Shown one piece after another: positions 34,826-46,164 of a DNA stretch of 64,000 nt. Each line of letters starts with the position of its first letter. The first letter of the stretch is position 1. The stretch comes from Nymphaea colorata. Lineage: Eukaryota > Streptophyta > Magnoliopsida > Nymphaeales > Nymphaeaceae. The stretch covers positions 7,717,205-7,781,204 of the forward strand of contig NC_045138.2 of the NCBI RefSeq assembly GCF_008831285.2, read 5' to 3'. Made by a program: the position numbers and the translations under genes. A model generated the notes under the pieces. It was not told the origin of the DNA and did not search any database. It saw only the letters and a program-made list of their open reading frames with translations.

Positions 34826-35861
34826 CACTACTTTGTATGGGCAATTGCCCACACAGGCCTACCGTGCAAACATTTTACCTGCATATATTTAGGTTTCAGT
34901 TTCATGGCCAAGTGGAACGATTCTCCGGGCAAATGGATTTGTCAATTTGATTTGATAGCGTGGCCGATTTGCATCACCAGGCAACCATGACGAGGCGTTT
35001 ACCGATTGAGAATGAGTGAAAGCGGCCACCGACTTCAAGAACTTGGCAACTTTCCTTGGAAAGAGAGAGCAGGAGTTGATTGATCGAACAATCATCTTAG
35101 CAAAATCTAACTTACAAAAATGTATTGCTAATCTGCATTTAGTTGGTTGGGAGTCTCTCTCTCTCTCTCTCTTTCTTCTAGAACTCTTGTAACGTCTCAA
35201 CGACAACTACCAAATGTTGTTGATGAGCTCACTAACAACGTGTTTGTATGTAGAAAAAAGTATATATCATGTTTGTTGGTATACCTAAGCACTTTATGTC
35301 GATAAAAATGAATGATGGCTATATACGTAACTCTCACACTCTCCCTTTCCCATTATGCCCAACTGGTCAGATGGATTTGTAATGTCCAAATCTTTCTACA
35401 TCAAGAAAAACAAAATCAATCATAAAAAATGGATGTGTGAATAAAAGAAGGAAGGTTCACCCAGGTCATGATAGTGGAAGAAACTGATTGGCATCCTACC
35501 AGTTGTTGGTCTGAGTTTGAGCTATGTGCACTCACAAATATAAACGTAAGAGAAAAAAAAGGGAGGTTGGGGCATTTTTAAAAGAAATTTATATTTATAA
35601 TTTTAACTTTTTATAGACATTTTTTGTCCTCCAAAAAATGCTTTACTTTTTATTTAACTAAAGGTACTTTGGTCATGAGGAGAGGTGTGTCCATAACCGG
35701 GTTAGGTTGGTCTGATCAGTTGCCCCCCAAACCCCTTTGCGGCATTGTCCCGGTGTAGAGAGAGAAATAAAGAAAACTTGAAATTAATTAAGTCTAACGC
35801 ATTCTTGGAGCTAGGGAATGATGCTGCAGTTAAGATGGCGTTGGTCACTCATATTCATATT
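34053..35861. other. Spacer with an X-family fragment and microsatellites
   Basis: (TA)n at 34795-34823, then an X-family end at about 34836-34875 with the core GGGCAATTGCCCACAC. A CT tract lies at 35152-35171. A word TGTCTAGCACCTAA is doubled at 34519-34533 and 34549-34562. No gene recognised; the 105-codon frame at 34889-35206 (-) has no known motif. Confidence 0.55.
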
Positions 35862-36070
35862 TAGGGGCGGATCCAAGGTAGGGCCTGCTTGGACCTTGGC
35901 TTCATTTCCACTTTTTTTTTTAAAAAAAAATCTACGTAAAATTTAGAAAATTTTACTTGTTTTATATAAAAATTTTGTAAAATGATATTTTGGCCCTAAT
36001 CAAAATATAGAAACTTTAATTCGGCCCCCTCATAACAAATTTCTGGCTCTGACTCTCTGCCTCCACTCAC
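35862..36070 (-). mobile_element. Y-family repeat, inverted (copy Y8)
   Basis: TAGGGGCGGATCCAAGG at one end, AATTTCTGGCTCTGAC at the other, with TTTTACTTGTTTTATATAAA and GGCCCTAATCAAAATATAG in between. This copy shows the family order well: GCCAGAAATT on one side, GGGCCtgGC on the other. Confidence 0.78.
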
Positions 36071-36914
36071 ATCAAGTCTTAGCTAACTTCCCAAAAACAG
36101 CTTTTACCAAGTCCACTAGTGTGTGGTTTCAAGCCAGAGCAGTATTATTATCAGAGTTAGAAGAAGTGTCTCCTGTCAACTAATCATGAATTATAAAATA
36201 GTGTTGCAAATGAAACATACTTAATTAATTACAATTTTTTATATAACAAAAGAGAGAGAGAGAGAGAGAAGGGGTGCTGCCATGAGCACATCTCCCTCTT
36301 TTTCTCCTTATTCTAAAGTTTAGGGCTACTTCAATGCCTAGTGTAAATTCAATGCTTATTCTAAAGTTTAGAACTACTTGAATGTTGGTGTAAACTTAAT
36401 GTGCGCCTATAATGCTCTTACCTCATAAGGTTGAGGCATGAATAACATTTATGAAAATTGAAGTAGAGATCTGAAATTCTACTGGCGCTCGCCTTAGTCC
36501 TTAGAGAGAGAGAGTGATGAGGACAAAAAGTTTGGTGGACAGAAGATGCCACACCATAAAAAGGGGCCCTCAAATGACCATGTATGGCTGAGTCTGCCAC
36601 CTACAATAATTAAGAGAAATGGAAATGTTATTCTAAGTGCTGTAATTGGATGAATGAATCAATGAAAGAAAAGGAAACTATGGCCAACGACTGACAATGA
36701 TAGTTGCCCACCTAATCAATCCAAGCTGATTGCAATCTTTCTCTCTCTAGAAATGTATTTCCGTACAATCAACTAATTTCATACTTATTCGGCAAGAACT
36801 TTCTAAAATTTGGAAAAAAAAAAAATAAACAGTCATATATCTTGCTGGCCTACAAAAGCCCAAATTTCTGTCCAATATGAACTCATGAAGATGGTTGTGT
36901 AGGTGGGTATGTGC

Positions 36915-37050
36915 GGACTAAGGAGCGGAAACTTGACAAGAGTCGAAATATCATTTTTTTAACTTTTTATATAGGGTAAATGATTTTTTTTTTAAATTTA
37001 CATGTCAACTTAAAAAAATTGAGGGGGGGCCGGGCCCAAGTGTTGAAGCC
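36915..37050 (+). mobile_element. Y-family repeat (copy Y9)
   Basis: TAAGGAGCGGAAACTTGAC at the left, TTTACATGTCAACTTAAAA and GGGGGGGCCGGGCCCAAG at the right. It abuts the Z2 element directly. Confidence 0.65.
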
Positions 37051-37056
37051 CATGCT

Positions 37057-37384
37057 TAACGATGTCAACATATCAGTTTTGAAACGGATATCCAACCAAA
37101 CCGATCTAAAGAAATCAGATATAGAAAAAAAAAATCAGATCGGATTCGGATTTAATAAATGGCATCTGGTTTGATTTGGATTCGGATACAGAATCGGATC
37201 AGATTTATTTGTAAATGAATATCTTATATCTAATGAGGTCGGATATCTATGTATATATAAATCTGAATGCGATCAAATGTCACTTCTTAAATCTCAATCT
37301 AATCCAATTTCTCAAACAATTATTAATTTTTTTTTCATATTCAATTTTTTCTGATCTAGTCAATCCGATATATTGACATCCTTA
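37057..37384. mobile_element. Z-family hAT-type MITE (copy Z2)
   Basis: Ends TAACGATGTCAACATATC and GATATATTGACATCCTTA, diverged versions of the Z1 termini. Interior GATCGGATTCGGATTTAATA and TTTATTTGTAAATGAATATC as in Z1. About 328 bp. No target duplication remains, suggesting an older insertion. Confidence 0.82.
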
Positions 37385-37524
37385 AGGGTGAAGTCCTTGG
37401 TATTAAGCAAGATAAAATACTTCTTCTGCTCACCAGAATCATACCTATTAAATAGCATTTGACCAAAACAAAAATACATTCAGTTAGCTAACAATAAAAG
37501 GGAGAGAGAGGAGGGAGGAAACCA

Positions 37525-37705
37525 GGGGCAGAGACAAGGGCGTCGACCCCACCTTAATTTAAAAAAAAAAAATATTTATATGTAAATTTTATAAAATTTT
37601 ACTTATTTTATATAAAAATTTAAAAAAAATAATATTTCCATCCGTGTCAAAATTTGAAAACTTTAATCTTCCTCTTCCTTTCATAAAAAATTTCTGGTTC
37701 TGTTC
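37525..37705 (-). mobile_element. Y-family repeat, inverted (copy Y10)
   Basis: CAGGGGCAGAGACAAGGGCG at the left, CATAAAAAATTTCTGGTTCTG at the right, TTTTATATAAAAATTT and CGTGTCAAAATTTGAAAAC inside. Confidence 0.7.
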
Positions 37706-38167
37706 AAAAAAAAACCAACAAAAAGCGACCTTTTGCTAGAGTTAGGAAAAACAATATTTTGTCTTAACGTATATATGAAAGTAATTAATGGTTTTCCGAT
37801 AAATGAATGGAAGAAGAAGGAAGAATGGCCAACGGTGAGACACCGATGGTTGCCCACCTAATCAATCTCCACCTCTCACATTTTCTTCTGCCCCCTTCCA
37901 GAAAGGGAGTTCGCTTCCCTCGTCTTCCAAGGGAATTTCCGTCTTATCCAAGTACTAGAAAGTCAATAAGAAGATGAAAAAAAGACAAAGAAGACTAGAA
38001 AAGTTATCCAATCGAACCTTTTCAAAAAAGACTTTCATACGAAACCAAATTTCTACATCCAATTAAAAAATTAGCTTGAGTTTGCGTGATTAACTTCAAT
38101 TTTAAATAAACATCCAATTAGATTGGAGTTGAGATTTACGTTCATCAGATTCTAAATTTTATAATTG
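37706..38167. other. Unassigned spacer
   Basis: Non-coding. A CATCCAATT word found here (38055 and 38110) recurs at 38580 and 38620, so 38040-38160 and 38540-38690 are diverged copies that each lead into an X element. Confidence 0.55.
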
Positions 38168-38333
38168 GAACGTGTGGGCAGTTGCCCACACGAAACCACA
38201 AAAGACTTGTTTTTTTTTGCGTTGACATTTCGAGCAATTTCTTTTATTTACATGTTGATGCTCTATAAAAATTTAAAATTTATTACTAGTGCTTTCTTAA
38301 CTAGAAATTTTTGGCTTCATCCGTGCAATCATG
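38168..38333 (-). mobile_element. X-family element, inverted (copy X4)
   Basis: Begins with the near-palindrome CGTGTGGGCAGTTGCCCACA (38171-38190) and ends CTAGAAATTTTTGGCTTCATCC. Read inversely it follows X1: GCCAAAAATTTCTAG, AAGAAAGCACTAGTAATAAA. Confidence 0.72.
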
Positions 38334-38687
38334 TCCAATTAACCACCTAATCAAGTCACTCCTTTTAACACAAGTTGGTTGATCTCGCTTTGCCTCTTCT
38401 AGAAAAGGAGTTGGCCTTTTCCTCATCTTCCCATGAGCACAACAAACTCAAGAAAAAGCAGAAAAAGAACAAGAAGATTAGAGATGTTGCCCTTACCTGC
38501 TTAAAGAAAATGACACATATGAAAAGAAATTTGTATATTTGATTAAAAAATTAGGTTGAGATCGAATTTAAGAAAGAACATCCAATGAGACTCACGATTA
38601 GCTTCAAATTTGAATAAACATCCAATTGTATTCCAGTTGAGGTTCACATACATTCAGGTTGTGAATTTATTAAAAAATTGGAACTTA

Positions 38688-38833
38688 TAGGCAATTGCCC
38701 ACACGAAACTACAAAAAAAACTTCTTTTTATATTGACATCCCGGTCAATTTTTCTCATTTATAATTTTTATGTTTCTTTAAAATTTATTTTTAATGGGCA
38801 TTAATTAAAGATTTCTAACTCTGCCTCTGCCCG
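38688..38833 (-). mobile_element. X-family element, inverted (copy X5)
   Basis: Begins TAGGCAATTGCCCACACGAAA and ends GATTTCTAACTCTGCCTCTG. The upstream 150 bp resemble those before X4, so X4 and X5 were probably copied together by a local duplication. Confidence 0.72.
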
Positions 38834-39047
38834 GAGTTAGCCTATAAAGTTGCTAAATATCTAAATGCAAAAGGCATGGTCTGAGCGTAGGAACAAAGCC
38901 AAAAATTTTTCTAACCCTAATCTCATAGACCACAAGCAATTTGCCGCAGCCCTATGAAGACTGGTAGTTGTACCCTAGACTCTAAAGCATTTGATCCATT
39001 TGACCTGTCAGAAAAGTCTCCTCATATGTCAATCTGCACACACATTC

Positions 39048-39175
39048 AGAGCCAAGGAGGATCGCAAGAGCCTTAGCCCCACCTCATCTTTTTTTAATTT
39101 ACATGAAACTTTTAAAAAAATTTGCTTGTTTTATATTAAAATTTTTGAAAAATAATATTTTATAAAAAACTTTAT
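39048..39175 (-). mobile_element. Y-family fragment (copy Y11) ending in (TA)n(GA)n
   Basis: CAGAGCCAAGGAGGATCGC, CCCCACCTCATC, TTTACATGAAACTTTTAAAA, TTTTATATTAAAATTTTTG. It runs directly into a TA/GA microsatellite at 39174-39210. Confidence 0.65.
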
Positions 39176-39210
39176 ATATATATATATATAAGAGAGAGAG
39201 AGAGAGAGAA

Positions 39211-41668
39211 ATCGAATTGTTTTAAACAAAGATACGGAAAGTGGCAGTATTGAGATGTGGGAAAATCTAGAAAGAAGAGAGAGAGGTAGCTGTACTTGCA
39301 GACGTCATCCTCATACCAACCACAACCACCATTGCACATGCTGTTTCCTCACTTTCTCTCTCTAGATTCTAAGGCCGAGGTCTTGAAGTAATCCCCACAT
39401 GAACAGACCAACCAATCAGAAGCACTTAATTGCTGCTGCTTTAAAGTAGTTGGCGGGCAGCAAAGTTGCACTCTCCCTCCTGTCCTTTTCTCTCCTCTCG
39501 CTTTCGATTGGCGAAAAATAATAGATCTCTCCCCCTCTCTCTCTCTCTCTCTCTCTAAAACATACTTATGTACGAACCAATGTTATAAGAATTTGAAGCA
39601 GAATTAAATCAGAATATTTGTAGAAAACATTAATATAAATATGAAAATATAAATGCAAAAATCTTCACTACCATCATAACAAAACCTTTCAAAAATGGAA
39701 CTAATGACATGGTTACTACACGCTCCAAAACTCAACATACAAAGCTTTCCATATACTGTCCCTCTGTATGAAATTTCATGTGTTATTTTAATAACAAAAA
39801 ATACCCATAATTAATAAAAAAAACTTTTTACACGAATGACAAAGAAAATCACAGAAAGAAGATTTAGGCATTTAATAGAGGTAAAATTTGTAGGTCTATA
39901 TATAAATCATTAAGACCAATATACCTCTTTAAGTCGTAAAAAAATATTTTCATTTTTTTGTCTCACTCATACCATTATGTCATTATTTTATAAAGATTTT
40001 ATTATCTTATAAACATTATTTCATACTTATGTTTAGTGTTATATCATATATGTGTCTATTATTTTATTATTTCATAAATACTTTATTATCTCATACATCC
40101 GTATAAATCTTTGAACTCATAAATATTATCTCAAACTTATGTTTAGCATTATTTCATACATCATTTCGTTATTTCACTATCTCATATAATCTTTTGTTTC
40201 TTGTACACATTATTTCATACATATTTGTTATCTCATGTACATGCATATGCTATGTTCAGACATGAAAGTAAATATGCATATTGATAGTATGGTCGCATCC
40301 GGTATACGATCATTATATACACGGAGCAGTGTAAACAACTTGCTCTCAACCGGTTGCGCTACCCATTATTTGACAACTGTGTATGAAATTTAACCATAGA
40401 GGGAGGTTAGACGCGGGCTCCAAACATCTGCACTGGCTCACCAAGTTGCCCATTATTTCCCCAAAAGAAGCCAGTTGGACCTAATCTGAAGCCCATTTGA
40501 CCCAGCTGGACTCACAAGGGTCCACCATTAAGAAAAGGAGAGAAGGAAAGAAAGGTGAAGAAAAGGCAGGAGAAAAGGTTGGTGATGACCCACTAAACCT
40601 TCCAAGACTTGACCAACATGATCATGGACCACTCCCCACTTGGTTCAAGTAGCCCACAGTGAATCCTCCAAAGCTTGGCGATTCATGGAATCTGGCCTTT
40701 GGGCAGTCTTCAACTTGGTGATATTCAAGTAAAAAGAAGAAGAAGAAGAAGAAGAACCAACTGATCATTCCTTACCAGCCCTCTGATGAGCCTTCAATTC
40801 CCCAATTGGCCTAGGTTGTTGATCATCTGCACCTAACACTCAATCTGTCGCAGTCAAACTATCAGTAATCTGCAGCATGAAAGAAATAATAGAATATCAC
40901 ATGTTTCTCTATCAACATCATAAAATAAGCATGATTTGAGAGAGCTTAACCTTTTATGTGTAACTAAAAGACATAATAGTTAATATATAATGTATACTGT
41001 TAACAACTTAAAAGGATTAATTAAACACTTGTTTTTTTATTGTTTAAATATACTCTACAAGGAGATGGGTAGGGTAAGTGGATTTTAGAAAATTTGGGTA
41101 TGAAGGTAAATATATACATTACATAATATTAATTTATAAAAATGTTAAATATAAAATTTTATTAAAAGAAAAACCCAAAAAAAAAGAGAAAAAATCAAAA
41201 CAAAAGAAAAATACAACCATAACCATGCACCGCTGTACCCACGTACCGACACGGGTAAGTAGGCAGACCATACATATCCGCGTGTGACTTAGTTTAAACT
41301 ACTTTTCCAATTGTGTCCTTATATGAGGGATTTTTGTTTGTTTTCTCCATTTTTAAGTTCATGGGTAGTTTTGTCTTTTGGCTCTAAACATCGAGTTAAA
41401 TCCGCGGTACCAGTAGATTGAATATGCGTAAATCGAGTGTGCACCTTCGCCAGGTTAATTTTTGTTGCGTCCGTTAATAACTGATGTTTAGATATTATAT
41501 TATATTGCATGCTTCAATTTAATTTTATATACTTCTTCTCTCTGTTCATACATGTGAACTCGTCCAACCAACTCCCAACTTTTTTTCTTCTGAAAAATGG
41601 TGAACCTAACAGACAAACAGCTATATATGCCAATGACTATAGGACACTAACACGCAAGTAAGGAATTT
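39211..41668. other. Unassigned spacer with a degenerate simple array
   Basis: A CT tract is at 39533-39556. At 39950-40250 the words ATTATTTCATA, TTATCTCATA and CTTATGTTTAG recur irregularly, an old degenerate tandem array. The rest contains no recognisable gene; a (GAA)n run is at 40733-40755. Confidence 0.5.
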
Positions 41669-41715
41669 GTGTGGGCAATTGCCCACACAGACCTACATGT
41701 GCCTCCGCCTTTAGG
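41669..41715. mobile_element. X-family terminal fragment with the perfect 20-bp palindrome (copy X6)
   Basis: GTGTGGGCAATTGCCCACAC at 41669-41688 is its own reverse complement. The following CAGACCTACATGTGCCTCCGCC is the 3' terminal region of the family. Confidence 0.75.
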
Positions 41716-42820
41716 TAAGAGATCTAGAGAGAGATTTCACGTGAAGAGAAAAGAAAAAAAAAAAAAAAACAAGGCGGAAGATTCGGCTCAATAGTTAGAA
41801 TTAATGAGGGCAAGAAAGATATGAAGGGAAATGTGGTGGAAGATGCAACCGCGAAAAGCTAGATTGCTTTTCTTTTTTTTCCCCTTTCGTGAACTGGACC
41901 TGAATTCGGCGCCCCCACCAGATTTTATTTAATTCTATACGGAAGGGATGGTGTGAAAGAGTAGGTAAGGAAAAGAGATAAGAACAACAAGATTCCAAGT
42001 CTTGCTGAGTGTATGTGTTTCCCCTTCTATCATTTCAAAAAAGAGTGCTTGAAAGTTTTTTTTTTTTTTTTTTTCCACAAACAAAATATCTCTGCACTTT
42101 CTTAGTAATTATCTGCTGCTTCTATTTTCTTTCTATTTTTAATTCTTGAGTTTACTCTGTACGTGCACGCATCTTCATCTATAGATAGATTGATATACAT
42201 AGAGAGAAAGTAGCTTTAATCTTTAATGGTGGCTTTTCTGCTCTGCCATTGAATTTCCTCATGTGTTTCCCATACGCTTATGTCTAATCTATGCATCATT
42301 GGTACTGTCTCTCTAAATCTCCACCGCACATCCAAAGAATGGCTTCCAAGCAGATCTTAATCATGGAAGATGAGCGGTGGGGATTGATAGTGATCCAATC
42401 TATGATCAGCTCCCATCAAAAGCAAGACGTGGAAGATCAGGAAAAGTAGACTTTTGTTTACAAGCATTTGTTGTGTTTGCTTCAGAAATTAGTTATGATG
42501 ATATCATCAAAAGATCAATACAAACTTTACAAGCATGATCCCGCTTTGGTTTTCCTTTTTCTTCTTCATCTTTCCTCCCTTGTTCTTTCTTTCCTTGAAA
42601 GGAGTTTCATTCCGTTGCACAGCCTTCCGTGAACCCGTCATGATTTTTCCCTCTTTAGCACTGTAGAAGAAGGTGCCTGCCTTTTCTGATGAAGAATTTC
42701 AAGGCCATGTCCTGTTGGCTTATGTGAAGCAAGAAATTTGCAGCGGAGCGATCAACAGGAGCAGCTGATCAGCTTTCCTCGGGCTTCAAGTGGTCTTTGA
42801 TTTGAACAACTAGAGATCTC
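41716..42820. other. 3' flank of the MYB gene
   Basis: Includes the presumed 3' UTR of the - strand MYB gene. No other coding unit is recognised; a T run is at 42056-42075. Confidence 0.5.
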
Positions 42821-44189
42821 TTAAGCTTCAAATGGTCTATAGTATCTCAGACTTTGAGCTTGATTGGCATCAGGAGACAAGTGACATGTACAGGCTTTGC
42901 TTGCCTGAATCCCAATGTTGCAGCACAAGCATACAGTGGCAGCATTGTTGAAGTGCGCTGGTGTTACGACGGTCGCCGGCCGGAAAATTTCCCGGTCGTA
43001 GTCGGCCGGAACCTGCGAAAACGGAAGACTGATAGATAGGTCCAGGTTCAGATCAAAAGGCAATTGCTTGGAGTGCGCTTCCTCCTCCGAACTGATCCCA
43101 CTGCCGGAATCTTCTGCAGAATCTGCTTTCTTCTCCATGTTGGGGTCCTCCACGCTGCTGCCCTTCACGCAAGGAACGGAAACTGCCGCCGGAGGGTGCA
43201 CGACTTCCGCCGGCGAGCACGGTTCATTGAGTGGTCTGTGAGTTTGTGGATCAATGCCTCGGCTCAACAGCTTTCTTTTGATGTGTGTGTTCCAATAGTT
43301 CTTGATCTCATTGTCCGTCCTTCCTGGCAGCCTTCCTGCTATCAATGACCACCTGAAAGAGATTGATCAACAACAACCCATGATGAGAAACAGTAAAGCC
43401 AAGAAGAAATAATGAGTGAATTTTGTAAAGGTTTCCTATAATACCAACTGCTCTAAGTTTCTAATGCCGCCATACTTTGACCACAATTAGAGGGAATCAA
43501 ACTCTAGTTCATCAATCCTGTACTAGCGGAGACACAAGATGAGCAGACAGATATTAATTTGTTGCTGTTTAGTACAGGAGTACAGAACTTGTCTGAGCCT
43601 GGAGAAGGGACTAATGGTGGGTTTCTGCAAGTGGTCCATTGAGTCCTTCAAGTGATGGGAGGGGACATGGTTTTTTCAACAGGGAAAGGGCCGTTGTCTC
43701 AGGGATTTCTTCCTGGTGATAACAGTGGGAGTCACAGCACTAGGGGAGGCAAAGAAACTCTGCTGCTTACTTGTTGCCTAATAAGCTGTGAAGCTTGATG
43801 ATGAGCTCATCCTCCTCGTCTGTGAAGTTGCCTCTCTTGAGGTCGGGCCTGAGGTAGTTGATCCATCTGAGCCTGCAGCTCTTCCCGCACCTCAACAACC
43901 CTGAAGAGAAAGCAACAAAGATTGTTGAAGATCCAAAAGCAAAGCAGCAAGGGGAGAAACACCCAAAAGTCATATTGCGACAGTTTGCCTCTTTGAAAAT
44001 ACCAGAAGAAATCTAGAGAGAGAGAGATTCTGGCAAGTTGGTGATTGAGCAATTACCTGCTGCTTTGGGGAGAGACCTCCAACAGCCTTCACCATGTGCT
44101 CTTATGTAAGCTATGAGGCGCTCATCTTCTTCCTTCGTCCATGCGCCTTTGTTGGTATGAGCCTTTTCACAGCAAGGAGATCGGCCCAT
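42821..44189 (-). CDS. MYB4-like: R2R3-MYB transcription factor, subgroup 4 (MYB4-like repressor)
   Basis: Nuclear DNA-binding protein of 264 residues, likely a repressor of phenylpropanoid genes as are AtMYB3/4/7/32. Exons on the - strand: 44189-44057 (133 nt), 43900-43771 (130 nt), 43352-42821 (532 nt); the first two lengths are the standard R2R3-MYB pattern. The protein starts [20 protein letters not shown] and has intact R2 and R3 repeats (about 14-112). The bHLH-binding signature [D/E]Lx2[R/K]x3Lx6Lx3R fits residues 76-95. The C1-like [12 protein letters not shown] is at 120-131, the EAR motif DLNLDL at 188-193, and a zinc-finger-like cysteine cluster at 229-244 (C229, C231, C232, C242, C244). 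The C-terminal FLGLxT motif of some subgroup 4 members is not seen. Orthology to one specific Arabidopsis gene cannot be set. Confidence 0.96.
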
Positions 44190-44202
44190 CTCTTGAGAGA
44201 TC

Positions 44203-44226
44203 CAGAGAGAGAGAGAGAGAGAGAGG
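44203..44226. repeat. (GA)n tract in the MYB 5' leader
   Basis: About 12 GA units on the + strand, hence CT repeats in the presumed 5' UTR of the MYB gene, 14-37 nt before its ATG. Confidence 0.9.
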
Positions 44227-44312
44227 GTGTGGGGTGTGTTGTAGTATGATGGTTAGAGAGAGAAGTTGGAGGATTCAGTTGGAGGGCCGGTGTATGAAGG
44301 GGGAGAGGAAGA

Positions 44313-44320
44313 CTTTATAT
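44313..44320 (-). promoter_or_regulatory. TATA box of the MYB gene
   Basis: Reads ATATAAAG on the - strand, 124 nt upstream of the ATG. This predicts a transcript start near 44285 and a leader of about 95 nt. Confidence 0.6.
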
Positions 44321-44458
44321 GTAAGAAGAAGAAGGGGGAGAGGAAGAAGGAGGGAAGGGCTAGAAATCCGAACGGCAATTGACTCGATCGATAGTTTTAT
44401 GGTTATTTGACCGAGTTGGTGAGAAAGACGAGTGGTTACAAAAGGGAACGCTGGATAT

Positions 44459-44473
44459 GGTAGGTAGGTAGGT
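44459..44473 (-). promoter_or_regulatory. Overlapping AC elements upstream of the MYB gene
   Basis: ACCTACCTACCTACC on the - strand contains three overlapping ACCTACC (AC-I) motifs about 140 nt upstream of the TATA box. AC elements are bound by R2R3-MYBs of the phenylpropanoid network, including subgroup 4 members, so autoregulation or cross-regulation is possible. Confidence 0.5.
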
Positions 44474-44576
44474 CTACTTTTACGTAAATGGGGCCTTTTT
44501 GTGAGGGGGGCCCCTTTCCCTTTGGCAGACAAGAGCCTCGACCAGCATCCCCCCCCTCCTGGCACCGACACCTCAC

Positions 44577-44579
<3 letters not shown>

Positions 44580-44609
<30 letters not shown>
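44580..44609. repeat. (CT)n microsatellite
   Basis: About 14 CT units; open frames across it on both strands are artefacts. Confidence 0.95.
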
Positions 44610-44612
<3 letters not shown>

Positions 44613-44834
44613 GTGCTGCCAACATCTCTCTCTCTCTCCTTCATGTAACTACTACCCACATCTCTTTTTCCTTTCCTTTCTCTTTCATATGAATATTTAT
44701 CTAGATTAGATGCCCTATATCTGAAAGGCCAGGCTTCTAGAAGCAACAGTTGTGGAAAGCTAGGGTTAGGGCAACTTTTTTCTACATCACTTCTGTCTTT
44801 CGGTCAAATATAAAAAATTCGCTATGATACCAAT

Positions 44835-44965
44835 CAAGGCAGAGCTGAAAATTTTTCATGACCGAATTATAATTTCAAAATTTTAGCAAAAGCCCAAATA
44901 TAATTTCTTAAAATTTTAATATAGGATAAATAAAATTTTAAGAGAGGAAGAGGACCCCTTGGCTA
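44835..44965 (+). mobile_element. Y-family fragment (copy Y12)
   Basis: GGCAGAGCTGAAAATTTTTC, CGAATTATAATTTCAAAATT, AATATAGGATAAATAAAATT in Y order, ending GACCCCTTGG. Confidence 0.65.
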
Positions 44966-45527
44966 CATACCAAGACATCCTAATCAAGTTGGCGAGGGGT
45001 TTCCCTTGATTGACAAGGCATGATGATGATCGCTGGGGTTAGGATTTGGAAAGGAACACTAATCAATGGGGGGAAAAAATGGATTTATTAATTTTGTTGT
45101 GGTCTTGTTCAAAGAAACAGAATCAAAGTGATTATAGAATTTAGTTTTTGTTCCATTTCTAGATGTGGGTGGTGGCTTCCCTTGTCTTCTTGCAAGAAAG
45201 TCAGGTAGGTTTTGGTAATTTTCCTCTGAAATAATTGGGCAACCAAACTCCCCACATCCCCATCTCCTCCCTCCCCTCATCCTTAGGAGCAAGTGGGCCT
45301 GTTGGATATATTTGCTTACCTTACCACCACCTTTTTATGTGGCTTGAATGAAGTTGGAGCCCTATCCTCCTTTATGGGATGCTTTGATTAGTTTACTCAT
45401 TTGGGGAGTGACCAATGCTATCATTTTCCTTTACTTTTCATTTGTTTCACACTCTACTCATGTTGGTATATATAATAGGCCAAGTACCAGTCAAGATATA
45501 TAGAGCATGAAAGAAAGGTTAAAACCC

Positions 45528-45547
45528 ATATATATATATATATATAT

Positions 45548-45592
<45 letters not shown>
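45528..45592. repeat. Compound (TA)n(GA)n microsatellite
   Basis: About 10 TA then 21 GA units. Confidence 0.97.
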
Positions 45593-45595
<3 letters not shown>

Positions 45596-46112
45596 ATAGG
45601 GCACTTTATTCCAGTCAAGCCATGCCTATGTGGCCTACCCTTCCACAAAAAGTTTGTCTCATTCTTCCCCACTCCCCAGTCTTCCTGTTCCTCCAATCCA
45701 TATCCACATAGATAAATCAATAATTGGGGAGAGGTGTGGATCTGCCAAACTTTTAGTTATTGAGTTGCCTCCACACTCCGCCAAGGGGTTAAAATTGAAC
45801 AGTGCTTTTGGATTAGAATGGTAAGCCACTCTACTTCAAAAGGTTTTTGGGTGAGGGAGAGGACGACTGCCGGAACGAGAGCCGGAAATATCCTTTACCT
45901 AATTCCAAGGTTACTTGACTGCTTAGTATGGTTCCCAACGTATACCATCTAACACAGTTAGCTTAAAAAGCATAGTACACATGAGAATTGAACCGGTGAT
46001 GCTTAGTTATACTATACCTCATAAGTCTCTCACTCTCTCTCTCTTTCTCTTGTGTATATATATATATGCACACAGACATGTATATGATAATGTACAATCT
46101 ACACCTCATAAG

Positions 46113-46164
<52 letters not shown>

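Noticed and set aside
35880-35905. Resemblance of GGACCTTGGCTTCATTTCC to miR166
   Set aside because: It differs by an extra base and lies within a Y-family repeat; no matching star strand or hairpin with the right spacing is present.
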